64,000 nt of DNA from Panicum virgatum (GCF_016808335.1 NC_053147.1:20570913-20634912); one strand, 5' to 3'. Shown: positions 1 through 10,908, numbered from the stretch's first letter. Numbers and translations are program-made. The notes: generated by a model not told the origin, from the sequence alone.

Positions 1-203
1 TCGCTCACTTCGCCTCCCGATCCTGTAGACGACATCCGATCCGATCCTACACCGCGAGCGCTACCTCCCTGTAACTGGCGAGTGGCCTAGGATCTGCAGC
101 GTGGCGACCTCAGACATAACCAGAGGAGCACAACGGCATTTGGTCTCCCCGTTCGCTTCTTTCCCAACGCGTCCCACTCTCAGGAGACGGTTCATCGTGC
201 CAT

Positions 204-526
204 GGCCTCGTTTGATTTATGTGGGGCTAGTGAATACTAGTCACTTTGACCGCTAATTACGGTGTCAAAAAAGTCAGTTTACAAAACCAACTTCAGAACC
301 CCGCGCTAGTGACCCTGAAGAATCTAATGAGACCTTTGACCACACGATTAGATGACGGTTACTGTAGCACCACTGTAATAAATCATCGATTAATTATCAT
401 CATTAGATTCGTCGTGAAAAGTTACACACATTTCTGAAAAAGTTTTGTAAATTGACTTTATTTACTACTTCATATATAGAAAATTCTCTTAGAATAGAAT
501 AGCGTTGCGTGAACCAAAACGAGGCC
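204..526. mobile_element. MITE-like insertion (GGCCTCGTTTG ends)
   Basis: The ends are inverted: GGCCTCGTTTG at 204 and AAACGAGGCC ending at 526. The interval is absent at the matching place in copy 4 of the intergenic unit, where CCATGG (about 37060) runs straight on into the GCAGCTGCTGTCATTG segment, so this is an insertion. The interior is AT-rich and non-coding. No clean target duplication was found, so the superfamily (hAT or PIF/Harbinger) is open. Confidence 0.6.
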
Positions 527-1033
527 AATGATGCAGCTGCTGTCATTGTTGCAAAGATCTCTTTTATTGCCTAGATTTCTAAGCAAACCGGTAGCATGTG
601 ATAAGCTTGCATACAACGACCGCGGACAACTACCTCTGATCTCTCTTCGTGCAGCATACATGTTACGTCAAAGCTAGCTAGCTAGCTTAAGTTATTTATA
701 GGGTATAGCTACCTAAACGTGCTAGCAGATTTCAGGCCCAGCAGCTAAAATCCAATCAACATTTATTCTCTCAGCACCTGCACTTCCATTCACCCTATGT
801 GAGCCCAGCAGTTTTGCCACTTGCACGGCAGATGGCATCAGAGCCTTGATTCCGTGAATGACGGGATTGGACCAGCAGCAGATGCAGAGTGCACGGGCCG
901 CTTCTATCGACTGCACATGGGCACGGCGCGGCAGGGAAAGATTTGCATGTGGTTTTAGTGGCACACGACGTTTGGGCTGGACTGGCGCGGGGTCCTCGCG
1001 TCGCGCAGAAGGCAACGACGCTAAAGCAAGCTA

Positions 1034-1270
1034 CTCCCTCCGTCCCAAAATATAAGTATTTATCGACTTCCGCGATTCACATTTGACCGTTCGTCTTATT
1101 CGAAAAATTTATGAAAATATTATTTATTTTGTTATGACATGTTTTATCATCGTATATATTTTAAGTATATCATAATTGTTTTTACATTTTTATAAATTTT
1201 TTAAATAAGACGAATAGTCAAACGTGATCAGTAAAAGTCAACAAATACTTATATTCTGGAACGGAGGGAG
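1034..1270. mobile_element. Stowaway MITE (Tc1/mariner type)
   Basis: A 237 bp element with near-perfect long inverted ends: CTCCCTCCGTCCC at 1034 and the inverse of CTCCCTCCGTTCC ending at 1270. It is flanked by the TA target duplication (1032-1033 and 1271-1272). Most of its length can fold on itself. There is no coding capacity, so mobilisation would have needed a mariner-like transposase in trans. It lies inside copy 1 of the intergenic unit. Confidence 0.92.
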
Positions 1271-1760
1271 TACAAAAGACGCTTTCGTCTAGCCTGAATT
1301 CCCGGCGCATCCGTCTTCTTTCACCGCCACCAGCATTTCAAGCAACTTGCTCGATCATCCCCTCACGTTCCAACAATGGACAGGTAGAGAAGAGATCTCT
1401 CAAACCACCTCTCTACTTATATATGCGTGTATTACGTAGCAGCAAGGTGTGGCTAGGGTGACTTCAACACATGGAGCAGCTGTAGCTAATTTAGTGCATC
1501 ACCAAACAACAATCCATTAGCTGTAGCTAATTACAAGGACGTACGCTAGCTAGTAATTTCTAGCTAGGTCGTCGTACCATCTACACATTTAAATCCAAAC
1601 TAGTGCACGTACATTGTTTGTCAAATTGGCTAATCCAACTTCTCGACTATATCCAGTGGTGCAACCGCGAAGCACATGCAAGGGTCTCTATACTTAGTTT
1701 TTTTTAATACTTTTCATACAGCCATTTCAAATTAGTCATACTTCAGGCGGCAGCTTGTTG

Positions 1761-2142
1761 GGGTGCGATTGGTTGGATGTATGTGCCCCAACCAAGCTCC
1801 CGAGATGCAAGATTGTAATGTTTGGTTGCGTGTACCACCTCTCCGGCCCTGACTCCCCGCGCAAAAAGGAGTTGTGGGCCTGGCTCAGCAGATGCGGCAA
1901 AAATTGGCATTCCTGGCGAGCCTGGCTCGCTGGATGCAAGCGAGTGCTCTGGACGCTCAGCTTTTTAACTCTGCCCATGCATGACTGTGCGAAATGCAGG
2001 TAACCAAACAATATTCGTAGCCAGTCAGACTGAATAGAGTCAGGTAAACAAACAAGACACCTTCATACGTTGAGCCTATCCTGCTCAGGCCTGGCTCTGG
2101 AATGCGAGCCAGGCAAGCCAGATACACAAACCAATCACCCCC
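1761..2142. mobile_element. MITE-like element with GGGTGYGATTGGTT ends
   Basis: GGGTGCGATTGGTT at 1761 is mirrored by AACCAATCACCCC ending near 2142. Several copies of AGCCAGGC or its complement GCCTGGCT occur inside, as subterminal repeats do in hAT-like elements. No target duplication is visible, so the superfamily is not fixed. It separates copies 1 and 2 of the intergenic unit. The open frames on both strands follow these repeats and look fortuitous. Confidence 0.6.
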
Positions 2143-2149
2143 TAAAGAT

Positions 2150-2520
2150 CGATCCCATAGCAAGCACGACCGCACTCTGCACAATAGCATGCTATGCCCC
2201 CACTCCTGGCTTTCCCCATATGCCTCCCATTCTCAAGGATACAGCTGATCGATCATCCTCCCATTCTCAAGGATACAGCTGATCGATCATCACATCGATC
2301 GTATGCCCTGCCATGCAACTGATGCTGTCATTGTTTCAAATGCCTTTTCGTCTAGATTAATTTCAGTTCTAAGCAAATCGATCGGCATGGTCCTGTTCCA
2401 CCACGAGCAGCTACGATCTCTCTCTATGTAAAGCATACATACCAGGCTGGAAGCTGCCTACTATTTATGTATGGGCTAGATGGGATATATATGATCACGG
2501 GAGCAAGACATGTGTCAGGT
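2150..2520 (+). repeat. Intergenic duplication unit, copy 2 (partial)
   Basis: Resembles the first part of copy 5 most closely (CACAATAGCATGCT, GGCTTTCCCCAT, CATGCAACTGATG and the ACTATTTATGT stretch). It contains a small local tandem duplication at about 2225-2290, where CTCCCATTCTCAAGGATACA recurs. It breaks off before the second half present in copies 1, 3 and 4. No gene is seen. Confidence 0.5.
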
Positions 2521-3090
2521 TTTCAAGATAGGTCTAGATTAAAATTTTATAGTTTGAACGTAAGGTTTTATTTTTATATCCGGCTATTGACGTGGGATCC
2601 ACATGCAGGTCTAGCTAGTCAATTTTAATAAAATTTTATTGTGTGTACGCGAAGTCTTTAATATAAAGATCCGGCTCTCAATACGGGACCCACATTTATA
2701 TATAGTCATACTGTTTTGCATAAAAATATTTATTTCAATTCATCTCAACCCGCCCCAACCCGCACTCACATAGTCACATAGCACGTGTAGGTGAGCCACA
2801 ACTGGATCGTACGTGAAACAAGCACAAACGGGTTGGCGCCGTTCACCATCAACAGCTCCTCTATGTTGCGACCTGACCAGTGGCTGGTCTGGACCCGGCG
2901 AGTGCTTTGCTGATTCTTCAAGAAGCCAGCTGAAGCACACTGAACCCTGACGAACGGGATGTTCATGTTCATCCCGTATTCCTTGAGCATCCCACCACTC
3001 CCAGAAAGCAAATCTCGCCTTAGTTTGTCGCAATCCCACCACTACTCATATCGATCGAGTCCTAAAATCCATCTTGCATCCCAAGGGTCG
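2521..3090. other. Unassigned DNA with one conserved-looking minus-strand frame
   Basis: About 2525-2720 is AT-rich and contains two related segments of about 100 bp (AATTTTAATAAAATTTTA and GATTAAAATTTTATAG contexts, each followed by a 'ccggctmttgacrygggayccacat' stretch). The minus-strand frame 3011-2766 (81 codons, ending at an in-frame stop) has unbiased composition and could be a gene fragment, but I do not recognise a family and no splice context supports it. Nothing else was found. Confidence 0.25.
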
Positions 3091-3108
3091 TCCAACATGG
3101 CAAGCTTT

Positions 3109-3454
3109 TCAACCGTACAGATGGAGCGCAAGGCTCGCATCTCCGGTGACTAAGATTTGAAATCCTTAGTCATGCTTGTGTGCTGGGAAGTATGGATGGA
3201 GCGCAACGCTCGCATTTTCAATCGTACAGAAGTGCCCTCTTTTATGGTGACTGCAAAAATCAAAGATGAGGCGTCGATGTGGACTATGGCTGGTGCGAAG
3301 CATGTGGCACAGCTCATTGGTAAAGTGTGAGTCTACTTGCGAGCATGTTTTTTACGCTTTAGCTATGTGCTAACTTCTGTACAGTTTTAGCCATATGGCT
3401 TTCCTTCTTATTAATATAACAGACAGTTCTCCTGCCGGTTCCGTTTCAAAAAAA
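3109..3454 (+). mobile_element. 5'-truncated LINE (3' end of ORF2 plus poly(A))
   Basis: A non-LTR insertion with a 13 to 15 bp target duplication, AACATGGCAAGCTTT at 3094-3108 and CATGGCAAGCTTT at 3457-3469, and a terminal A tract at 3448-3456. In the frame ending with a stop near 3328 it encodes the extreme C terminus of a plant LINE reverse-transcriptase protein: the W-E-V-W-M-E-R-N-A-R-I-F motif, then D-E-A-x-M-W-x-x-A-G-A-K-H. These follow the zinc-binding region in L1-type elements. Only about 350 bp was inserted, as expected of abortive target-primed reverse transcription. Confidence 0.85.
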
Positions 3455-3631
3455 AACATGGCAAGCTTTACACTAGCGACTACTAGCCAGGCTACTATAA
3501 CGATCATGATTCTCCTGCGATACGCTAGTATATATAGTAGTATATGTAGAAGAAAAAATACTGGTCGCCCTACTACCTAGGAGGGGTGCGAGTTGAGACG
3601 GCTACTACTTCAGCTATAGCGGCACATATAT

Positions 3632-3863
3632 GGGTGTGTTTAGTTGGTGAAAAAGTTTGAGTATGGGGCACTGTAGCACATTTTATTGTTATTTGATAAT
3701 TAATATCCAATCATGAATTAATTAACGTCGTTAGATTCATCTCGTGGGAATCCGTCAGACTGTGTAATTAGTTATTTTTTAACTACATTTAATGCTTCAT
3801 GCATGTGTCTAAAAATTCGATATGACTTATACTGTAGAAAAAAAATTGGAAACTAAACGGAAC
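3632..3863. mobile_element. MITE-like element (GTTTAGTT ends)
   Basis: GGGTGTGTTTAGTTGG at 3632 pairs imperfectly with the inverse of GGTTCCGTTTAGTTTCC ending near 3863. The interior contains the ATTAATTAACGTCGTTAGATTC core common to a widespread grass MITE family. No clear target duplication is visible. The next insertion (3880-4052) landed immediately beside its right end. Confidence 0.55.
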
Positions 3864-3879
3864 CATAGTGCTTTTGCTA

Positions 3880-4052
3880 AGGCTTTGTGGCCGCCCATCC
3901 TTCTTCAGCGTTGTCTACATCTTGTGATTCAGTTTTGGGTTAATGCTTCTAGCGAGTCACAATACTCTTTTTTCTGTTTTGAACTCTAAACCTGAACCTC
4001 GGTGCTATGTTTCGTTGAAATAAAGCGGGAACCTCCATTTCTCTAAAAAAAA
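3880..4052 (+). mobile_element. Very short 5'-truncated non-LTR insertion
   Basis: A 173 bp sequence ending in AAATAAAGC and an A tract (4045-4053), bounded by a perfect 15 bp target duplication, ATAGTGCTTTTGCTA, at 3865-3879 and 4053-4067. The body reads like the 3' untranslated tail of a LINE. There is no coding content. Confidence 0.85.
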
Positions 4053-4188
4053 ATAGTGCTTTTGCTACATGCATATAAATGGCAGCCATAGAGCTTTACA
4101 CCATTTAATTCACTACACTAAATGGCGTAGCGGATACTGCTGCGAGGCACGGCTGTTCCCTGCATGCTCATAAGAGACCTGTGGCAGG

Positions 4189-5453
4189 TAGGGTTGAAAA
4201 CGGTCGGGATAAATCCCGTTCCATTCCGCACCGATTTCTACATTTTACCGCCTCGTTTTCGTATTTTCGGACAAATTCGGAATCAATACGAAATTCGGGA
4301 TGTCAAGTTCGAAAACGGGTCGAAAACGGTTTAGCTTATATCCCGATCGTTTCCGCATTTCCCGTATTAGATCGAGATATCCCATTTTCACAAATTCGGA
4401 ATATCCCGAATTTACAGCCCACAAACCAGCAAATGTGATGTCCTCTTGAATCTGAAAGGACCAGCCCAAATCAGCGAAACCCTATCCACTAGACCGACCA
4501 CCACGCGCATCCGCCTCCCTCAATCGCTCCCTTGTCAGCCGCCGCTTCTCTCCCACCCAGTCTCACTCGCCCGCCAGGCCGCCAGTCTCGCTCGCCCACC
4601 AGGCCGCCACCGCAGGCGCCAGGCGCGAAGCCCCTCCTCCGAACCTCCGCAGACCGGTGGCAGCGGACGGCGGTGACGCAGCCACGCAGACGTAGGAGGA
4701 GCCCCGTGGGAGAGCCATCGCCGACGCCGACTTCCTGGAGAAGTTGCATCGCCCGCCACCGCCAGCCGCCAGCCGCCGAGGCCCTCATCCGATCCTCCCC
4801 AAGCTAGCCGCTGAGGCCGTTCTACGGCGCTCCCCCAGCCCGTCCTATGGTGACGTTGGTGAGGCCCTCCTCCACTCCTCCCCCCAGCTCGTCCTCGCCG
4901 CCAGTCCCTCCTACGGTCCTCCCAGGACGGCCAGCGAGGCCTCACCAGCACTGCTGACGTGCTCGCCCTTGTGTGCGCAGGAGCCTGCAGCCGCGATGGA
5001 TCCGCCGTCTCGTCCGGGAAACAGGAGCAGGGTAAAGATCAAGAGCGTCTGTTTCTGCACTACTATGTGCGTACTGTAGTTGAGTCGTGGCTGTGAATTT
5101 GCTCAATGTTCTATCTTTAAATGTGTGCTTGAGAATTGTGGTTGTGACTTGTGAGGTTGTTAATTATTATCATGTTTATAAATATTTGTGCTATTATTAT
5201 TTGTCTATGTGTTTTCATGTACGCATGTCAACTTTGTCGGATGATTGGGTACGATCGTACAGGGTCGGTGTTTCCGTTTTGTCTTTCCATAGACCATTTA
5301 TTTTCGACACATTTCCGTTCGAATTGGTTTGTTTTCGATATACTGTAAGCCCGTATTCGTATTCATGTTCAACTTGTTCGTTTTCGTATTAAAATGTAAA
5401 AATGAAAACGGTAAGGGGGTTTTCCCAACCGATCCCGACCGTTTTCAACCCTA
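4189..5453 (+). mobile_element. Non-autonomous hAT element, Ac/Ds type
   Basis: The terminal inverted repeats TAGGGTTGAAAACGGTCGGG (4189) and CCCGACCGTTTTCAACCCTA (ending 5453) have the Ac/Ds layout, and the 8 bp target duplication GTGGCAGG is perfect (4181-4188 and 5454-5461). Both ends are rich in AAACGG and CCGTTTT motifs, the usual subterminal transposase-binding pattern. The middle (about 4480-5080) is GC-rich. It ends in a short frame starting at 4996 (MDPPSRPGN...) followed by a possible splice donor, GGGTAAAG. This could be the leader and first exon of an autonomous relative whose transposase has been deleted. Confidence 0.92.
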
Positions 5454-5552
5454 GTGGCAGGTGGCATGAACTTTGATGGCTGGCCACGCAGGCACAGAAA
5501 TATCAAACAAAACAAGCATGTGATCGAACTAAGTACCCAAGACATCTAGGCA

Positions 5553-7149
5553 CACTACTGCAAAAAACATTTTTAGAGACGGGTAAAAAAGTATTTGTAG
5601 GGGCGGACCCAATACCAACCCCTGTCTGTCGCCGCTACAAATCAGTTTTTCTAGGGACGGATAAAAGACCCGCCTCTGTAAATGTGTTTCCAAGAGCGGG
5701 TCAAAGCATAGCGGCCCTTGGAAACATATTTTCAGGGGCGGGTCATGGGACCGCCCGCCCTTATAGATCGTATAAAAAAATAAAAAAATGTTGTAGCAGG
5801 CGCCGGCGTACTCATGGCTCCGCCGTGCACCGGTCCTGGCACATCTCTCGCTGCCGGCGTGCGTCGCGGACCCGGCCTGCTCGTGCTGCCGCGGACTCGC
5901 GCCCACTGCTGCAGCCCCGAGCTCCTTGCGCCACCTCCGACCCGCGTCCGCTGCTGCGGCCTTTGGATCCTTGCGGCGCCCAGGCGGCCTGCCACTGGCC
6001 ACGCCCACCACCATGCGCATGCGGCAACGCCGGCGGAGGGAGGGACGAAGACGAGCCGTCGGAGCCACACTATGCCCAGGCCGCCAGATCTGGTGGCCCA
6101 CGCTGCCGGAGCCGCGCCGTGCCCAGGCCGCCGGAGCCACGAGCCCGCGCCGCCCCTGGCCGCCGAAGACGAGCCGTCGATGCCGCACCACGCCCAGGCC
6201 GCGCCGCCGCACCCGCCGTGCGCCGCCGCCCCTGGCCGCCGAAGACGAGCTGTCGATGCCACACCACGCCCAGGCCGCGCCGCCACCGGATCCGTGGGCC
6301 AGCGCCGCTGCCGCACCTGCCGTCGCGCGCTGCGCCGCCGCCCTGGTCACCAAAGACGAGCCGTCGATGCCGCACCACGCATAGGCTGCGCCGCCGCCGG
6401 ATCCGTGGGCCAGCGCCGCCGCCGCACCCGCTGTCGCGCGCTGTGCCGCCGCACCCTCCATGCGCCGCCGCACCCGCCATGCGCCGCCGCCGCCCTGCTG
6501 CCGCGCGCCGCCGCCAACCCCGCTGCCGCACGCCGTAGAACGCCGTTGGAGGCCTGGCCGCCATGCTGCAGACGTCGACGTCGTGTTGCGACCAGGCCGC
6601 AGGAACGTGGCCGTCCTCCTTGCTGCAGGAGGCTCACGGGATGAGAAGCAAAAGGTAGAAGAGACATGATAAGAGAGGAGAGAGAATGAGGGAGAGGGGG
6701 GCTCACGGGACACGAGGAGGCTGTTCGGCTGACCAGGTGAATAGTGTTTGGCTGATAGAATAAATATTATTATGTGAAAGAAAATAAATCGAGACAAGTC
6801 TAGATTTAGTCAGCCGAACAGCCTCGAGAAGATAAGAAGAGAGAGGTGCCCATCCTGCCGCTCCACTGAAATTTTTTAAACCGTGCTCGCCTGTTCAAAC
6901 TTTTTAGGGGCGGCGGATGGGGTGACCCGCCCCTAGAAATCGTATTTTCAGGGACGGGTCATCCTGTCACCCGCCCCTAAAAATAGATGTATTTTTAAGA
7001 ACGGGTGAGGGGGTGCTCCGCCCCTAAAAATATATTTTTAGGGGCAGGACAGTTGTTACAGTACCTGTACTCCATTTGTAGCAACGTGTGAAATTTTAGT
7101 CCGTCTCTAAAAAATGGAGGCGTTGCTACAAATCATTTTTGTAGTAGTG
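5553..7149. mobile_element. Non-autonomous CACTA element
   Basis: Starts CACTACTGCAAAAA at 5553 and ends in the inverse of CACTACTACAAAAA at 7149, with the 3 bp target duplication GCA on both sides (5550-5552 and 7150-7152). Subterminal regions (5570-5770 and 6900-7110) carry many GGGGCGG or CCGCCCC motifs in both orientations, the usual transposase-binding repeats. The interior is extremely GC-rich and holds irregular repeats: the GACGAGCYGTCG motif recurs at about 6051, 6169, 6244 and 6355. No transposase is encoded. A smaller palindromic element sits at 6717-6825. Confidence 0.93.
6717..6825. mobile_element. Short palindromic MITE nested in the CACTA element
   Basis: GAGGCTGTTCGGCTGA (6717) and TCAGCCGAACAGCCTC (ending 6825) form perfect 16 bp inverted ends around about 77 bp of AT-rich DNA, in sharp contrast with the GC-rich CACTA interior. 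This is the layout of a very small MITE. The target duplication cannot be separated from the palindrome. Confidence 0.75.
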
Positions 7150-7525
7150 GCAACTGTATAAGTACCGTAAGCTTCGGTGTTATCATGTGGTATCTAGGGA
7201 TGGTAATGGGCCATGGCCCTAGTATTCTCTTCACAATCCAACTTGACCCTTGTACATTATTTTAGCTCAAAATTGTATATGATTAGAGCCCGGTACTTTT
7301 AGGGCCAAGCCCTTGGATTATCTAAGACAAATTTGAAGCCCCTTTACCGTTCCTTGGTATCATACATTGGAATATTACAGAAATAAAGCTTGCTATGCGT
7401 TTAAGCAAACAGTACTAGTTATACCCTGCTCAAGTAGTCAGGAACAGGTTAGAGATACCTCAATTCTTTTCTTGGAGCACCGCGGCTATCTTTTGCTCTG
7501 AGATTATTCAATTTAGTCAAAAAAA

Positions 7526-7572
7526 GGAATTCAATTTAGTTCTTCTATGGGCAAAGAACTAAATTGAATTCC
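7526..7572. repeat. Perfect 19 bp inverted repeat (hairpin)
   Basis: GGAATTCAATTTAGTTCTT at 7526-7544 is the exact inverse of 7554-7572, separated by a 9 base loop. It is flanked by an A-rich tract before and CTTTTG after, which extends the pairing imperfectly. It does not belong to a recognised MITE. Confidence 0.8.
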
Positions 7573-7599
7573 CTTTTGAACAGAAACAAACAATGTTAC

Positions 7600-7860
7600 A
7601 CATCTGGCTGCAAGTTTCTGAAGATAAGATCATTGTGTGACATCCAAATGCTCCAGCTTAAGAGAATGATTGCTTCCATGAAGAAAGACACTTGCAAGTT
7701 CTAAAGGCTGAAACTACTGTTGGCGATGATGAATGAGGTATAAAGAAGGCCGATATCATGCCAGCAGTCAATTGCAAACGGACAACCTAGGAAGAGATGT
7801 TCTGATGACTCAGTCCGTTTAACCAAGTGGAACCTCGTGGCGATTTGTTACTTCATGCCG
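7600..7860 (-). pseudogene. Degenerate LINE ORF2 C-terminal fragment
   Basis: On the minus strand, about 7800-7730 encodes E-S-S-E-H-L-F-L-G-C-P-F-A-x-x-C-W, the conserved H-L-F-x-x-C-P-F-A-x-x-x-W pattern of the zinc-binding (zf-RVT) region that ends plant L1-type reverse transcriptases. Further on, about 7680-7610 encodes A-I-I-L-L-S-W-S-I-W-x-x-x-N-D-L-I-F-R-N, which normally follows it. Internal stops and missing upstream domains show this is a relic. No poly(A) tail or target duplication could be assigned. Confidence 0.65.
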
Positions 7861-8999
7861 AATTCCTGTTGCATCCTATTTTCAAGAATCACTAAGCCAT
7901 CAATGATGGTCTATGCCAGGATCCACTCATTGTCCCTTTCCTTCCTTCTAGCTGCCAGCTACAGGCAGCAACTACTTGTTGGATGCTTTACAATTTGGGC
8001 AGCTGATAATCACTGGTGCCTCCCCTTCCCTCAAATTTCTAGACCCCCCCCCCCCCCCCCCGCGGGTCCCGGCACCCACCCACCCACTTTTGGATCGGCC
8101 TCTGCTGATATTGCTCACTGAAAAGTGAGCTATTTATCAGCATATATAGGCTGTTGTAATAGAATGTAGCAGATTTCTATTTCTTCACCAACCAAGTAGC
8201 TGACAATTTATATGTCTTGACGGTTCATGAATTTATCTTTTGCGGACAGAAGCTTAACCATCAACAAAAGGATTTAAAGGACCACTAATGCAGAGCAAGG
8301 TTATTTAGCCGCTAGGGTGAATCATGCTGTTGTTAGAGACAAATTGTAGTTGATTAAACGAAGTTCATTGAGCTCGGCTGACACGATGACAGCTACCTCC
8401 GCCCCTGCACTGAGGATTAAGCAAAGTTCATCATAAATTAAACATGTCTAACCACTAATAAGGTCAATTGCATAGAGAAGTAGGTGCAACGACATTGTGT
8501 TCTAGCTAGAAAATTAGACTCTCTTTGTTACTGAGATATGACATGCTTTTGCTTAATAACAAGTGTTAGTAACATTTATGTATGACTCTAACATGTACGT
8601 TTGCAAGCATGTGCTTTTAGTTTAACAAGCACGGGTAGTGTGCATAGTTTAAGTGAGCGGCCGCATACATATGCTATTGAAAATTCGGTCGTCTGTGGAT
8701 TGTGTACTAGATGACACCATATTGCACACATGTACTGCTTTGAAAGAAACTGGCCCTACTATATCATCTCGGTCTACGCAGCCCTTTTTCCTTGGTTGTT
8801 GCTTTGTGCATGATTAGTCTGGGGCAAGTTTGTGGACTAGGCGAACACAGCTGATCAATGACGAGCTGTAGTGCCCACATAGAGTTCTTGACTTCCTCCG
8901 TGCAGCAAGTGTGCCATAGGTAAGTTAGATCCTCATCTATTTACCACCTTGATCTCCCAATGCCTCCCGATCCCATTATGCAAACACTGCATCCATGCA
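7861..8999. other. Unassigned intergenic DNA with a C18 homopolymer
   Basis: No gene or element is recognised. It contains an uninterrupted run of 18 C at 8044-8061 and otherwise average-composition DNA. The part next to the LINE relic (to about 8110) may be more of that relic. Confidence 0.4.
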
Positions 9000-10600
9000 T
9001 GAGGAATATTGAGTACTATATCCTGCTTGTGATGAGTGAATTGTCAACCGTGCGGTGTGATCATGCGCTTGGTCTTTAGATTGCAGGTACATGGGCGTCG
9101 AGTGTCGACGGAGAGTTGTCGTGGAGGAGCTCAGGCCGGGCGGCAGCTGTGGCGTCCACTCCTGGATCGAGGGCGCAAGCGACGACGGAAGGCGGGTTTC
9201 TTGGTTTGCGCCACAAAACCAAACAGGCGGACGGCGGTTGAAGACGCCAAGTCGTGGAGGCACGGGCGTCGGTCTCGGGACTGACGGAGGCGACGGGCGT
9301 CGACGGCGTCTAGGGCCTCGCTGCGGGCGAGGAGGTGACGGGCGTCGGACGGCGTCCAGGGCCGTCAGAAGGCCGAGGCGGGAACGGCGTCTAGGGCCAC
9401 AGCGTGGAGGCAGGAATCTTCCCGCGCGAGGAGTTTTGGCGGTTTTCTCAAAACCGGCCATCTACCCGGGTTTCACGGACCTTCCAAAACCGTGGACCAG
9501 ATCTTCATCAAGATGGTGGCATCGTGGAGAAGACTTCGTTCCGAAGAAAGAACCTCAGCCGTCAGATGAGATCGTGTACAGGGGGATGCTGCAGACCAAC
9601 CGGTCTGACCGGTCCCTGGCACCGGTCTGACCGGTCTAACCAACCGGTCTAACCAACCGGTCTGACCGGTCCATGGAACCAATCTGACCGGTCTCCGCGG
9701 GTATAAATACCCCCACCAGCCCGTGGCTGGTTGAGTCTCTTGAGTCTTTTTGAATCCTCTTCATTTTTCCTTTTCCCTTCCCCTGCTCCAGGTTAGGGCC
9801 AAGGACTCCAATGCAAACGAGGGTTAGGGTTTAGCTAATTTCTCAAATTAGTGGGTAGGATGATGGGCGGATGGCTCTAGCCTTGTATAGGTGAATTCCT
9901 CTGAGATTTATGAATGAAATCTGGTTAAGATTCACCCTTGTGTACTGAGTATTCGTCCTCCCCTTCCTCTCTTGCATTTTGGACTCGAATTCTACTCTTT
10001 TGGTGTGTTTCGTATTTGGAGGAGTCAAGTTCTTCGATTCGTGTTTTGATGGACTCGTTGTGACGATTCTGATTCATCTAGCCTAGTGCCAAACCCTCTA
10101 GAATCGCAAGTTTTCACGAATTGGAGTTTTTGAGTTCTTGAGAAACCCCCAATCCTCTTTGATCTTTCCTTGATTTCTCACGATCTGTTAATCTTTTGGG
10201 AAAGATCTCTTGGGGATATGTTCACGGGATAGTTGTGAAGGTATCCTCCAAGTTTCGTTGGTTTTGGACTTCGTTTGCTCGAGATTCAACTCTTGAAGTC
10301 TTGTTCCCGAGCTTTCTGGGAGCGACCGGTCTGATCGGTCCCTTCCACCGGTCTGACCGGTGTGACCGGTCTGACCGGGGAGTTGCACCGGTCTGACCGG
10401 TCTCTGCAGTCCAGTTCTGCGTTTCGACTCGTTTTGCTTCCGCAAAATTTCCTAGGGTGTGCTGCTGTGAGATAGCTAGTCCATAGCTATTCTCTCATAC
10501 CTTAGGTTGAGGGCTTGCGGTGATTTTTAGGGTGGCACATGGGACCGTTAGCACTAGACGTATGGGGCGTGGCCAAGAGAGGAGATCCTGGTGGTATTTA
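9000..10600 (+). repeat. Sirevirus-type LTR (solo or truncated)
   Basis: Starts TGAGGAAT at 9000 and follows, in the opposite orientation, the outer half of the LTRs of the Sirevirus at 44812-56106: GAGTACT, then CTTGTGATGAGTGAATTGTC, then the GACGGCGTCTAGGGCC block. TATAAATA at 9702-9709 is a good core promoter. Dense ACCGGT palindromes occur at about 9598-9695 and 10322-10405, a hallmark of Sirevirus LTRs. I found no primer-binding site, polypurine tract or coding region beside it, so it is a solo or broken LTR. The right boundary is uncertain because the last part does not match the full-length copy. Confidence 0.7.
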
Positions 10601-10646
10601 GGTTGGTCTGGTACTCGACGGGGACGTCGAGTCCTAAGGGGATGAT

Positions 10647-10908
10647 TGTAACAGCCCACGGGCTAGAGTGGGCCGGGCCAAATTCTCGAGTACTGTAGTA
10701 GTACTGTAGCGACGCGATTTGGTCTGGTACTGGAAGTTGAAGGGAATCTAGACCAGCTTAAATACCAGGCTCAAGGTAGTTGAATAACTCCAGTTGCAAC
10801 TTTTTGCGCGAAGCGAGGACGAAAGCGCAAGAGAGTTATTTAGCAGGTGTGATTTACTCAACGTGCAGAGTAGATCTTAGATGTTATCCAACGGGTCGGG
10901 TCGTTACA
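10647..10908. repeat. Possible short solo LTR (TGTAAC...GTTACA)
   Basis: A 262 bp segment beginning TGTAACAGCCC and ending GGGTCGTTACA, that is, with TG...CA ends and inverted termini. It has a TATA-like GCTTAAATACC at about 10757. It lies directly after the Sirevirus-type LTR. The flanking pentamers (ATGAT and CAAGA) do not match, so a target duplication is missing or has been lost. Confidence 0.4.

Larger units (their letters stand above)
30..1750 (+). repeat. Diverged intergenic duplication unit, copy 1
   Basis: Anonymous DNA that recurs in the same order and orientation at about 33122-35268 and 36885-42364, and in shorter form at 2150-2520 and 44235-44806. Shared landmarks are GCGAGCGCTACCTCC (about 54), CCCACTCTCAGGA (about 172), GTGCAGCATACATG (about 650), TTCAGGCCCAGCAGC (731), GGATTGGACCAGCAGCA (864) and TTCGTCTAGCCT (1284). 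Two MITEs interrupt it (204-526 and 1034-1270). I see no credible coding frame; short frames on both strands are not shared between copies. It may be a duplicated promoter or leader of a lost gene family, or an old unclassified element. Confidence 0.6.

Noticed and set aside
5529..6797. Minus-strand open frame of 422 codons, with similar overlapping plus-strand frames of 284 and 276 codons
   Set aside because: Lies in the GC-rich repeats of a non-autonomous CACTA element, runs past the element's left end, is open on several frames at once, and has no domain.
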